This document shows, piece after piece, positions 33,375-40,445 of a stretch of DNA of 64,000 nucleotides. The stretch is taken from contig JBDIAV010000006.1 of NCBI GenBank assembly GCA_039812645.1, forward strand, positions 17,044 to 81,043. Reading direction: 5' to 3'. Made by a program: the position numbers and the translations under genes. Under the pieces are notes generated by a model, which saw only the letters and a program-made list of their open reading frames with translations, was not told the DNA's origin and did no database searches. Position 1 is the stretch's first letter, and each line of letters opens with the position of its first letter. Source of the DNA: Ancrocorticia sp039812645 (lineage in GTDB: Bacteria; Actinomycetota; Actinomycetes; Actinomycetales; Actinomycetaceae).

Positions 33375-34816
33375 AGTGGTGGAGGAGAAAGCGCGCGCAG
33401 GAAACGCCTGATTCCGTGGACGCCGTCGTCGAAGAAAATGACCTGTTTTTTGACCTGATGGCGCCAGAAAACGATGGGACAACAAGCGACGCAGGAAACG
33501 AAACCAGCACCGGCGGAACCACGGAATCGCCGCGCGGCAAACGCACGAAGAAATGGACACACCGCAAGGGCACGGATAGTGCGGATAGTGCAGGCGGCAA
33601 GAATACTCGAGGATTCACTCGGCGTGACCTGGTTCACGAGGCTCTTGAAGGGGTGGGGGCGCGCCCCTCCCGGCTCTTCATTACCTTGCTCGGAACAGTT
33701 TTAGGTATTGCTTCGCTTGTCGCGACAATCGGTTTGGCGCAAACGGCGGCCGGTCAAATTTCCAAGAGTTTCGATCTCGTCAAGGCCACGCGGGTCACTG
33801 TCGAGCCAGGCAAGACGGAGGGGCGAAATAACACGGAACGGGCAACATCCTCACTCCCGTGGGATTCGGTAGAACGTGTGCAGGATCTGGTGGGCGTTGC
33901 CCATGCAGCTCTGTATGCCGAACTTGAGAACCTCCCTGATGTGCAGGCGGTTCAGGTTACTGATCCCTCTGCCGTTGCCAGCGCCATCCCGCCGGTTATC
34001 GCGGGCTCTCCGCAACTCGTCGATGTGGTGGGCGGACACATTCAAACCGGCAGATTCTTTGATGAAGGGCACGAACAACGGGCTGATCGTGTTGCTGTTC
34101 TGGGGAGTAAGGCCGCGCAAACGCTCGGAATCAACCGTGTGAGCAGCCAACCCGCCATCTTTATTGATGACCACGCCTATGCGGTCATTGGCATTATCGA
34201 TTCCACCACTGTCCGTGGAGGGCTCCTCAACTCCGTGATTGTGCCCGTTGAAACGGCGCGCAAAGATCTGGGGCTTAAGGGTGTGACAAGCCTCGATATG
34301 AGTACGGATATCGGCGCCGGTAGTGTGGTTGGACGGCAAGCTCCCATCGCTCTGAACCCCAATAACCCAGAATCCTACAAAGTCGGGGCTCCTACCATGG
34401 GGAACCAACTGCAAGACCAGGTGCAATCCGATATCAATGTTCTCTTTATGGCCATCGGTATTGTGGCACTGGTGGGTGGTGGCATCGGAATCGCCAATGT
34501 GACGCTATTATCCGTCTCCGAACGTCGAGGCGAAATTGGATTGCGGCGTGCGCTCGGTGCGCGCACCAGCGATATTGGCTGGCAGTTCATCCTAGAGTCT
34601 TTGACGACGGGCTTTCTCGGTGGATTGATTGGGGTCGCCGTGGGACTCTTTGTGCTTCTCGGTGTGTGTGTTGTGCAAGAGTGGACACCCGTCATCGCAC
34701 CCTGGGCGGCTCCAGCGGGAATCGGCGTGGGCGCGTTGGTCGGCCTGTTGGCTGGCACCTATCCTGCTCTGAAAGCCGCGCGTATCGAACCGGTGGACGC
34801 TTTGCGCGGAACCTGA
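33371..34816 (+). CDS. ABC transporter permease (MacB/FtsX family)
   Basis: From ATG 33371 the protein has 481 residues. A hydrophilic cytoplasmic arm of ~95 residues is rich in Thr/Asp/Lys. The first transmembrane helix follows (LFITLLGTVLGIASLVATIG), then a large extracellular MacB-like domain. Three C-terminal helices carry the FtsX signature (IVALVGGGIGIANVTLLSVS, ERRGEIGLRRALGAR, YPALKAARIEPVDALRGT). The long N-terminal arm is unusual for the family. It ends the exporter operon. Confidence 0.93.
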   Translation: MKWWRRKRAQETPDSVDAVVEENDLFFDLMAPENDGTTSDAGNETSTGGTTESPRGKRTKKWTHRKGTDSADSAGGKNTRGFTRRDLVHEALEGVGARPSRLFITLLGTVLGIASLVATIGLAQTAAGQISKSFDLVKATRVTVEPGKTEGRNNTERATSSLPWDSVERVQDLVGVAHAALYAELENLPDVQAVQVTDPSAVASAIPPVIAGSPQLVDVVGGHIQTGRFFDEGHEQRADRVAVLGSKAAQTLGINRVSSQPAIFIDDHAYAVIGIIDSTTVRGGLLNSVIVPVETARKDLGLKGVTSLDMSTDIGAGSVVGRQAPIALNPNNPESYKVGAPTMGNQLQDQVQSDINVLFMAIGIVALVGGGIGIANVTLLSVSERRGEIGLRRALGARTSDIGWQFILESLTTGFLGGLIGVAVGLFVLLGVCVVQEWTPVIAPWAAPAGIGVGALVGLLAGTYPALKAARIEPVDALRGT

Positions 34817-34830
34817 TGGGTGCTGGTTGT

Positions 34831-34946
34831 TGTCACGTAGCAGGGGGCGGACGTCGTCGTCGACTATCGTCCAAACGGGTGTCATGTTCGGTGTCATGTA
34901 GCAGGGCGGACTCCTGTGGCTACTCCGTTACACAATGCCGAACATG
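34831..34946. repeat. Cluster of short direct and inverted repeats upstream of guaB
   Basis: TGTCACGTAGCAGGG with GGCGGAC (34831-34852) recurs as TGTCATGTAGCAGGGCGGAC (34892-34911). A third partial copy TGTCATGT starts at 34880. CATGTTCGG (34883-34891) is inverted as CCGAACATG at 34938-34946. There is no gene here. It could be a degenerate mobile-element remnant or an operator array. Confidence 0.6.
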
Positions 34947-35068
34947 TTATTTCTCCGGAAGATGGGAGTGGGTCCCTGTTGGCCGTGAGACGGCGGACAG
35001 GATCTGATGTCCAGATGGTGAACCCTAGCCCTCGCAAGGCTGTCCAGAATGTGTCGTGCGGGGCACAG

Positions 35069-35097
35069 TGCACCCATGGCATTCTCGCGGTTACCAT
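35069..35097 (+). promoter_or_regulatory. Candidate leaderless guaB promoter
   Basis: TGCACC (35069-35074) and TACCAT (35092-35097) are 17 bp apart. TACCAT ends 6 bases before the guaB GTG, and no separate ribosome-binding site is visible. Confidence 0.5.
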
Positions 35098-35103
35098 GGT
35101 GGA

Positions 35104-36615
35104 GTGACGACACCGCATCATGATCCCTTTGCAATGCTTGGACTAACCTACGATGACGTGCTGCTCTTGCCGCAGGCAACAGACGTTATCCCTTCGGAAG
35201 TTGATACAACCAGCAGGCTGACTCGCAAAATTAGCCTCAAAACCCCGCTCATCTCGGCGGCAATGGATACGGTGACCGAGTCCCGTATGGCTATTGCCAT
35301 GGCTCGTCAGGGCGGTATTGGAATTATCCATCGCAATCTCTCGGCTGAGGAGCAAGCCCAGCAGGTCCGCGTGGTGAAGCGCTCGGAATCCGGCATGGTG
35401 CAGGATCCCGTGACTGTTGGTCCGGATGCCACGATCGCCCAGCTCGACGAACTCTGTGGCAAATACCGCGTCTCCGGCCTTCCTGTTGTGGACGACGACG
35501 GCAAGCTGCTCGGCATCATCACCAACCGCGACCTTCGTTTTATTCCGGAGGAGCAGTTCGCTGCGCTCAAGGTGCATGAAGTAATGACTCCGATGCCGCT
35601 GGTCACCGCCCCAGCCGGCGTCAGCCGCGAGCATGCCGCTAATCTTCTCGCCAAGCATAAGGTGGAGAAGCTTCCTTTGGTCGACGACGACGGCCGCCTC
35701 AGCGGTCTCATCACCGTCAAGGACTTCGTGAAGACTCAGCAGTACCCGAAGGCGTCCAAGGATTCGAAGGGCCGCCTCATTGTGGGTGCCGGAGTAGGAT
35801 ACCTCTCTGATTCGTGGGAGCGCGCCGCGCTTTTGGCAGATGCTGGTGTAGATGTGCTGGTCATTGACTCCGCCAATGGTGAAGCCAGGCTTGCACTGGA
35901 CATGATTCGCCGCCTCCGGGCTGATTCTAGCTTCGACGGTGTGCAGATTATCGGCGGAAACGTTGCAACGCAGTCCGGCGCCCAGGCTCTTATCGATGCG
36001 GGCGTGGACGCGGTCAAGGTGGGCGTTGGTCCCGGCTCGATTTGTACCACGCGTGTGGTGGCCGGTGTGGGCGTTCCTCAGATTACCGCCATTGCCGAAG
36101 CGGCAAAGGCGTGTGGCCCGGCTGAGGTGCCGCTCATTGCTGACGGTGGCCTGCAGTATTCGGGCGACATCGGCAAGGCCCTCGTGGCCGGAGCGGATAC
36201 CGTGATGCTTGGTTCCCTTCTTGCAGGATGCGAAGAGACCCCCGGAGACCTCGTATTCGTCAATGGTAAGCAGTTCAAGCACTACCGCGGTATGGGTTCG
36301 CTCGGTGCCATGTCTTCGCGTGGCAAGCGTTCCTATTCGAAGGATCGCTACTTCCAGAGCGACGTATCCTCGGATGACAAGATCATTCCCGAGGGCATTG
36401 AGGGCCAGGTTCCGTTCCGCGGTTCGCTTGGTTCGGTGCTCTATGAACTCGTCGGTGGCCTTCACCAGACGATGTTCTATAGCGGTGCCCGCACGGTTCC
36501 CGAACTCAAGGAGCGTGGCCGTTTCGTGCGCATGACCTCGGCGGGCCTGCGCGAGTCCCATCCTCACGATGTCCAGATGACGGTCGAGGCACCGAATTAT
36601 TCTGGACGCGCCTGA
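35104..36615 (+). CDS. guaB: IMP dehydrogenase
   Basis: GuaB oxidises IMP to XMP with NAD+, the rate-limiting step to GTP. From GTG 35104 the protein has 503 residues. It has a TIM-barrel catalytic core with LTYDDVLLLPQATDVIPSEV, a Bateman module of two CBS domains (~105-220, HEVMTPMPLVTAPAGVSREH), and the catalytic cysteine loop GPGSICTTRVVAGVGVPQ. The C-terminal GLRESHPHDVQMT is typical. The frame is open to 35056, but the start at 35104 fits the leaderless promoter. A perfect hairpin follows. Confidence 0.97.
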   Translation: MTTPHHDPFAMLGLTYDDVLLLPQATDVIPSEVDTTSRLTRKISLKTPLISAAMDTVTESRMAIAMARQGGIGIIHRNLSAEEQAQQVRVVKRSESGMVQDPVTVGPDATIAQLDELCGKYRVSGLPVVDDDGKLLGIITNRDLRFIPEEQFAALKVHEVMTPMPLVTAPAGVSREHAANLLAKHKVEKLPLVDDDGRLSGLITVKDFVKTQQYPKASKDSKGRLIVGAGVGYLSDSWERAALLADAGVDVLVIDSANGEARLALDMIRRLRADSSFDGVQIIGGNVATQSGAQALIDAGVDAVKVGVGPGSICTTRVVAGVGVPQITAIAEAAKACGPAEVPLIADGGLQYSGDIGKALVAGADTVMLGSLLAGCEETPGDLVFVNGKQFKHYRGMGSLGAMSSRGKRSYSKDRYFQSDVSSDDKIIPEGIEGQVPFRGSLGSVLYELVGGLHQTMFYSGARTVPELKERGRFVRMTSAGLRESHPHDVQMTVEAPNYSGRA

Positions 36616-36674
36616 GACTTGGCGAAGTTGGTGCCTTGAGATTCCTCTTGTGACGCTGATGACGCATACTCACT

Positions 36675-36721
36675 AGACACGCTGTGCCCGGGAACAAAAC
36701 GTTCCCGGGCACAGCGTGTCT
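36675..36721. terminator. 21-bp perfect-stem bidirectional terminator
   Basis: The arm AGACACGCTGTGCCCGGGAA-C pairs perfectly with 36701-36721 around an AAAAC loop. It lies between convergent guaB and the exonuclease gene. Confidence 0.85.
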
Positions 36722-36807
36722 ACAGCCGACTTGGGCGTCGACTTTGTGTTTCAACACGCCCACAGTTGATGTGCCCGGTGCTTTGTTTTCCGAAGGGTAG
36801 TTCTCAC

Positions 36808-37509
36808 CTACCGCGAGGAGATCGGCCACGCGTCAGGGTCACCTGCCGGAGGCCGTCCATCTTGGGCGGCCCGCCGATTAAGGTAATTAATGAAATCCGC
36901 GTGGGACGCTGCCTGCATCGCCTGAATCTCGCGCAATGATTTATCCGCTACTTCTGGGTATTTGCGAACTAGCGCACCGAGGAGGCGCAGCGTGGCGAGC
37001 ACGTCTGCTTCCGCATTGTGGAAGTTATCCTCGTCAAGGACACCGTAGTGGCGGCATACATCTTCAAGACGTCGCTTGCCCTTTCTCCATTTATCCACCG
37101 ATTTATCGAGAAGATATGGATCAACGATAGGTGCCAAGGGGCCACCAAGGCGTTCAGCGAGGGTAGGGATACCGTGCCGCGCCAGCTCACTCTCGAGAAG
37201 CGTGAAATCGTAGGACGCGTTGAAGGCTACAACTGGATTGCCCGCAGCCATATGCTCAGCAAGAATATCGGCGATTTCAGCGAGGACTTCGCCCACCGGC
37301 CGCCCTTCGGACCGTGCCTTTTCTGTGCTAATTCCATGTACATTCGCGGCCTGTTCCGGGATCTCTACTCCTGGATCTGCCAACCAGTATCGCCGCTCTA
37401 TACCGTTCTCCTCCGCTTTGATGAGCGAACAGGTAACGAGACGATCATCAAGGGGACGAACGCCGGTGGTCTCCGTGTCAAAGCCGATAATTGGCTGCTG
37501 TGTCCACAT
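36808..37509 (-). CDS. DnaQ-like 3'-5' exonuclease (DEDDh)
   Basis: The 233-residue protein starts at the ATG preceded by GAAAGGAAC; the open frame extends 14 codons further. Exonuclease motifs are IIGFDTETTG (D11, E13), NASYDFTLLE, and FHNAEADVLAT with the DEDDh His and Asp. It is a stand-alone proofreading/trimming type, as found in many actinobacteria. It could act on DNA or RNA ends, and no polymerase domain is attached. It is convergent with guaB and divergent from guaB3. Confidence 0.9.
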   Translation of the reverse strand: MWTQQPIIGFDTETTGVRPLDDRLVTCSLIKAEENGIERRYWLADPGVEIPEQAANVHGISTEKARSEGRPVGEVLAEIADILAEHMAAGNPVVAFNASYDFTLLESELARHGIPTLAERLGGPLAPIVDPYLLDKSVDKWRKGKRRLEDVCRHYGVLDEDNFHNAEADVLATLRLLGALVRKYPEVADKSLREIQAMQAASHADFINYLNRRAAQDGRPPAGDPDAWPISSR

Positions 37510-37626
37510 ATTGTTCCTTTCACGAGATGCCTCCAGCCTATCGGTCGCCACCGACAGATTTTGCCGTCACCCCGCTCTTTCGTTGAACCTTCGGCTTCCA
37601 TCCCACACAACTCCGTACTTGGCACG

Positions 37627-37632
37627 TAAACT
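37627..37632 (+). promoter_or_regulatory. Candidate -10 of a leaderless guaB3 transcript
   Basis: TAAACT ends 6 bases before the GTG at 37639, with no ribosome-binding site between. It is the same hexamer and spacing type seen before tsaD. Confidence 0.5.
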
Positions 37633-37638
37633 TGACGC

Positions 37639-38751
37639 GTGAGTGAAGTAGAGATAGGACGAGGCAAACGAGCCCGACGAGCGTACACCCTCGACGATGT
37701 CGCTGTTGTCGCATCGCGCCGTACCCGCGATGTCCAAGAGGTGCAAACCACCTGGCAACTGGACGCCTACCATCTCGACATTCCCATATTGTCTGCCCCC
37801 ATGGACTCGGTCACTTCCCCGGCGACGGCGATTGCACTCGGCAAGTTGGGCGGCCTCGGCGTTCTCGATCTTGAGGGCCTGTGGACCCGATACGAGGATC
37901 CGGAGCCCTTCTTCGAGGAGATTGCGCACCTGGATAAAGAGGATGCCACGCCCCGGCTGCAAGAGATTTACGCGGAACCGATCAAGGTGGAGCTGCTTCG
38001 TGAACGTCTGCGTGAGATTCGTGATGCGGGGGTTACGGTAGCTGGCGCTCTCTCGCCGGGCGGCACTCAACAGATGTGGCGCGCCGTCGTCGACGCAGGT
38101 GTGGATATCTTCGTCATCCGCGGCACGACAGTATCTGCCGAGCACGTCTCCACATCGCGCGAGCCACTTAACCTTAAACGGTTCATCTACGAACTCGACG
38201 TTCCCGTTATCGTGGGCGGTTCGGTGACCTATACCGGAGCGCTTCACCTTATGCGAACAGGTGCCGCTGGAGTACTTGCAGGTTATGGAGGAGGGGCGGC
38301 GTCGGCCAACCGTCGCACGGTGGGAATCGCCTCGCCTATGGCCACAACGATCGCTGATATCGCCGCGGCGCGCCGGGATTACCTCGACGAATCAGGTGGT
38401 CGCTACGTGCACGTCATCGCGGACGGCTCGATCAGCACTGCTGGCGATCTCGTCAAAGCTATCGCCTGCGGCGCCGACGGCATCATGCTTGGCACCGCGC
38501 TGGCACGGGCAAAGGAAGCCCCTGGGCGAGGATGGCACTGGGGTGCTGAGGCGCGTCACGGAAAGCTCCCGCGTGGCGAACGAGTCCGCGTGGGAAGCAA
38601 TGGATCTCTGGAAGAAATTCTCTTTGGACCCTCGCATAATGCGCGGGGTGTGACGAACCTGATGGGCGCTCTCCGCCACGCCATGGCGGCAAACGGGTAC
38701 TCAGATGTGAAAGAATTCCAGCGCGCAGAATTGGTGGTACTGGGGAAGTGA
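37639..38751 (+). CDS. guaB3: GuaB3-family IMP dehydrogenase-related protein
   Basis: This 370-residue barrel protein is related to IMPDH/GMP reductase but has no CBS domains. It shows ARRAYTLDDVAVVASRRTRD at the N-terminus, then LSAPMDSVTSPATAIALGKL, and ARRDYLDESGGRYVHVIADG near the end. The loop that carries the catalytic Cys in IMPDH reads GGGAASANRRTVGI here, without Cys. So ordinary IMPDH chemistry is doubtful. Actinobacterial GuaB3 proteins are commonly found near guaB and have no settled role. A GntR/FadR gene follows closely. Confidence 0.88.
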   Translation: MSEVEIGRGKRARRAYTLDDVAVVASRRTRDVQEVQTTWQLDAYHLDIPILSAPMDSVTSPATAIALGKLGGLGVLDLEGLWTRYEDPEPFFEEIAHLDKEDATPRLQEIYAEPIKVELLRERLREIRDAGVTVAGALSPGGTQQMWRAVVDAGVDIFVIRGTTVSAEHVSTSREPLNLKRFIYELDVPVIVGGSVTYTGALHLMRTGAAGVLAGYGGGAASANRRTVGIASPMATTIADIAAARRDYLDESGGRYVHVIADGSISTAGDLVKAIACGADGIMLGTALARAKEAPGRGWHWGAEARHGKLPRGERVRVGSNGSLEEILFGPSHNARGVTNLMGALRHAMAANGYSDVKEFQRAELVVLGK

Positions 38752-38762
38752 AGGCTACGACG

Positions 38763-39464
38763 ATGAGTGAGAAGACCACAACAACGGGGCGTTCCAAGAC
38801 CGCCGTCGCCATTGATCGCATTCTGGAAATGATTGAGGGAAGTTCCCTCAAGCCGGGTGATCGGTTGCCTTCGGAGCGCGCGCTGGCCGCGGATTTGCGG
38901 GTCTCACGTGCCACGGTCCGTGAGGCCATCATGGCGCTACAAATCGCCGGTCGGCTGGAGTCCCGTTCGGGGGACGGCACCTACATCCTTGAGCGTCCCA
39001 TCAATATTGGCGACGACGAAACAAAGCTCCGCGCCGGTGTGGACATTACCGAGGCGCTGGAATACCGCATGGCCATTGAGATTTCGGCATCGATCATGGC
39101 CTGCCGCCGTGCCCGTAAGTCCGACATCATGCGGATGCAGGCGGTCCTTGAAGCCATGGCGGAGTTCGTGGCCGAGGAGGATTACGAGTCCTATCTCGAT
39201 TCGTCGATGGACCTCCACTTGGCCATCGGCAAGGCGTCCCATTCCAAGCAGTTGCGCTCGGTGCATGACGCGCTGACCGAACAGGTACGAGACGACGAAT
39301 GGCTGCTGGCCGAGAGTTACAACGAGGATGTCGCGCAGCGTTCCATGGAGATCCACCGAGATATCGTTAATGCGATTGCTGCTAAGGATATTGATGGCGT
39401 GGTCTGCGCGGTGGAAACCCACTACGTTGATTACCCGACTCTCGGGGAGATTGACGAGTCCTAG
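38763..39464 (+). CDS. FadR-subfamily GntR transcriptional regulator
   Basis: From ATG 38763 (GAAGG 8 bases upstream) the protein has 233 residues. The frame also has a GTG at 38748 overlapping the guaB3 stop. The winged-helix domain (~15-80) shows LKPGDRLPSERALAADLRVS and RATVREAIMALQIAGRLESR. The C-terminal FCD ligand-binding domain (~95-225) has EYRMAIEISASIMACRRARK, DLHLAIGKASHSKQL and HRDIVNAIAAKD, with metal-ligand-type Asp/His. The ligand is probably a small organic acid, unknown here. Confidence 0.92.
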   Translation: MSEKTTTTGRSKTAVAIDRILEMIEGSSLKPGDRLPSERALAADLRVSRATVREAIMALQIAGRLESRSGDGTYILERPINIGDDETKLRAGVDITEALEYRMAIEISASIMACRRARKSDIMRMQAVLEAMAEFVAEEDYESYLDSSMDLHLAIGKASHSKQLRSVHDALTEQVRDDEWLLAESYNEDVAQRSMEIHRDIVNAIAAKDIDGVVCAVETHYVDYPTLGEIDES

Positions 39465-39514
39465 AGGAAGGCCGTCATCGGCGACGAACTGGTTCACGAG
39501 AAGTTGAGGTAACC

Positions 39515-40258
39515 ATGAAACCCACGTTGGGAATCCTTGGAGGGATGGGTCCCGCGGCTACCGCAGAGTTCCTCAAGGAGGTTACTCGCCAGACACCGGC
39601 GGCGTGCGATCAGAACCATTTCCCGTCAATTTCTCTCTCGGATGTTCTCGTCCCGGATAGGACGACGGCGATCCTGGGCGGCGTCGATAACGTCACCCCT
39701 CGCTTGAAAGAGGACTGCAACAAGCTCATCTCGTGGGGTGCGGATGCGATCGTTTCGCCGTGCAATACGGCGCATTATTTTCTGCGCTCATTTATTCATG
39801 ACCTGCCTGTGACGTTCGTGGATATTGTCGATGCGACAACCGATCAGGCGGTTCATAGGGCTCGCGCGACGGCGGCGCCGGGAGAGGAACCGACAGCGTG
39901 GCTCACGTGCACGCGAGGTACTGTGCAGAGCGGGCTCTACCAGCGTTCTGCGGAAGAACGAGGACTCAACCTGCTAGTGCCATCCGACGAGCTTTTTGAC
40001 GAGTTCTCCGCCATTATCGCATTGGTAAAGTCCGGGGACATGGTTGAGGCGGGTGCTCGCTGGCGAGTGGTGTGCGAAGAACTCACCTCCCTCCGCAATG
40101 TCCCTGTGTTGACGGCCTGCACCGAGCTTCCTCTTGCCCACGAAGCCTCGGGTTTGCCCTCGGAGATGGAAGTTTCATCTCTCAAAGCACTTGCCTACGG
40201 CATTATTAAAGCGATGGGTGTCACGCCGCTACCGCGTGAAGGCGTAGATCCGATCTAA
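39515..40258 (+). CDS. Aspartate/glutamate racemase family protein
   Basis: The 247-residue PLP-independent racemase begins LGILGGMGPAATAEFLKEV. It has both catalytic cysteines, C83 in SPCNTAHYFL and C202 in LTACTELPLAHE. The closest match by motif is YgeA/aspartate-racemase-type enzymes, which interconvert L- and D-amino acids. It lies 50 bases after the FadR-type regulator in the same direction and may be its target. The exact amino-acid substrate is not readable. Confidence 0.9.
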   Translation: MKPTLGILGGMGPAATAEFLKEVTRQTPAACDQNHFPSISLSDVLVPDRTTAILGGVDNVTPRLKEDCNKLISWGADAIVSPCNTAHYFLRSFIHDLPVTFVDIVDATTDQAVHRARATAAPGEEPTAWLTCTRGTVQSGLYQRSAEERGLNLLVPSDELFDEFSAIIALVKSGDMVEAGARWRVVCEELTSLRNVPVLTACTELPLAHEASGLPSEMEVSSLKALAYGIIKAMGVTPLPREGVDPI

Positions 40259-40445
40259 GAGATCCTATGGATCGATGAATAGATGATCCGGAAGCGGACT
40301 ACGTGCGTACTACCGATAAAATAGTGATGTTTATCGCAATTTGGCGTTGCTCTCTTGCCAAGAGTTTGGGATGATTTCAATATCGGGGTTTTTGGCTCAT
40401 TGAGGAGTCTGGCCCCCTGTCACATCCACGAAGAGGAAGAATGCC

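Noticed and set aside
35143..36567. 474-codon open frame antisense to guaB
   Set aside because: It mirrors the guaB codon pattern and shows no recognisable domain. guaB is intact on the plus strand.
36808..37509. DnaQ-like exonuclease as part of a defence or CRISPR adaptation system
   Set aside because: No Cas1/Cas2 or other defence genes are nearby. The DEDDh protein is a common stand-alone form in actinobacteria.
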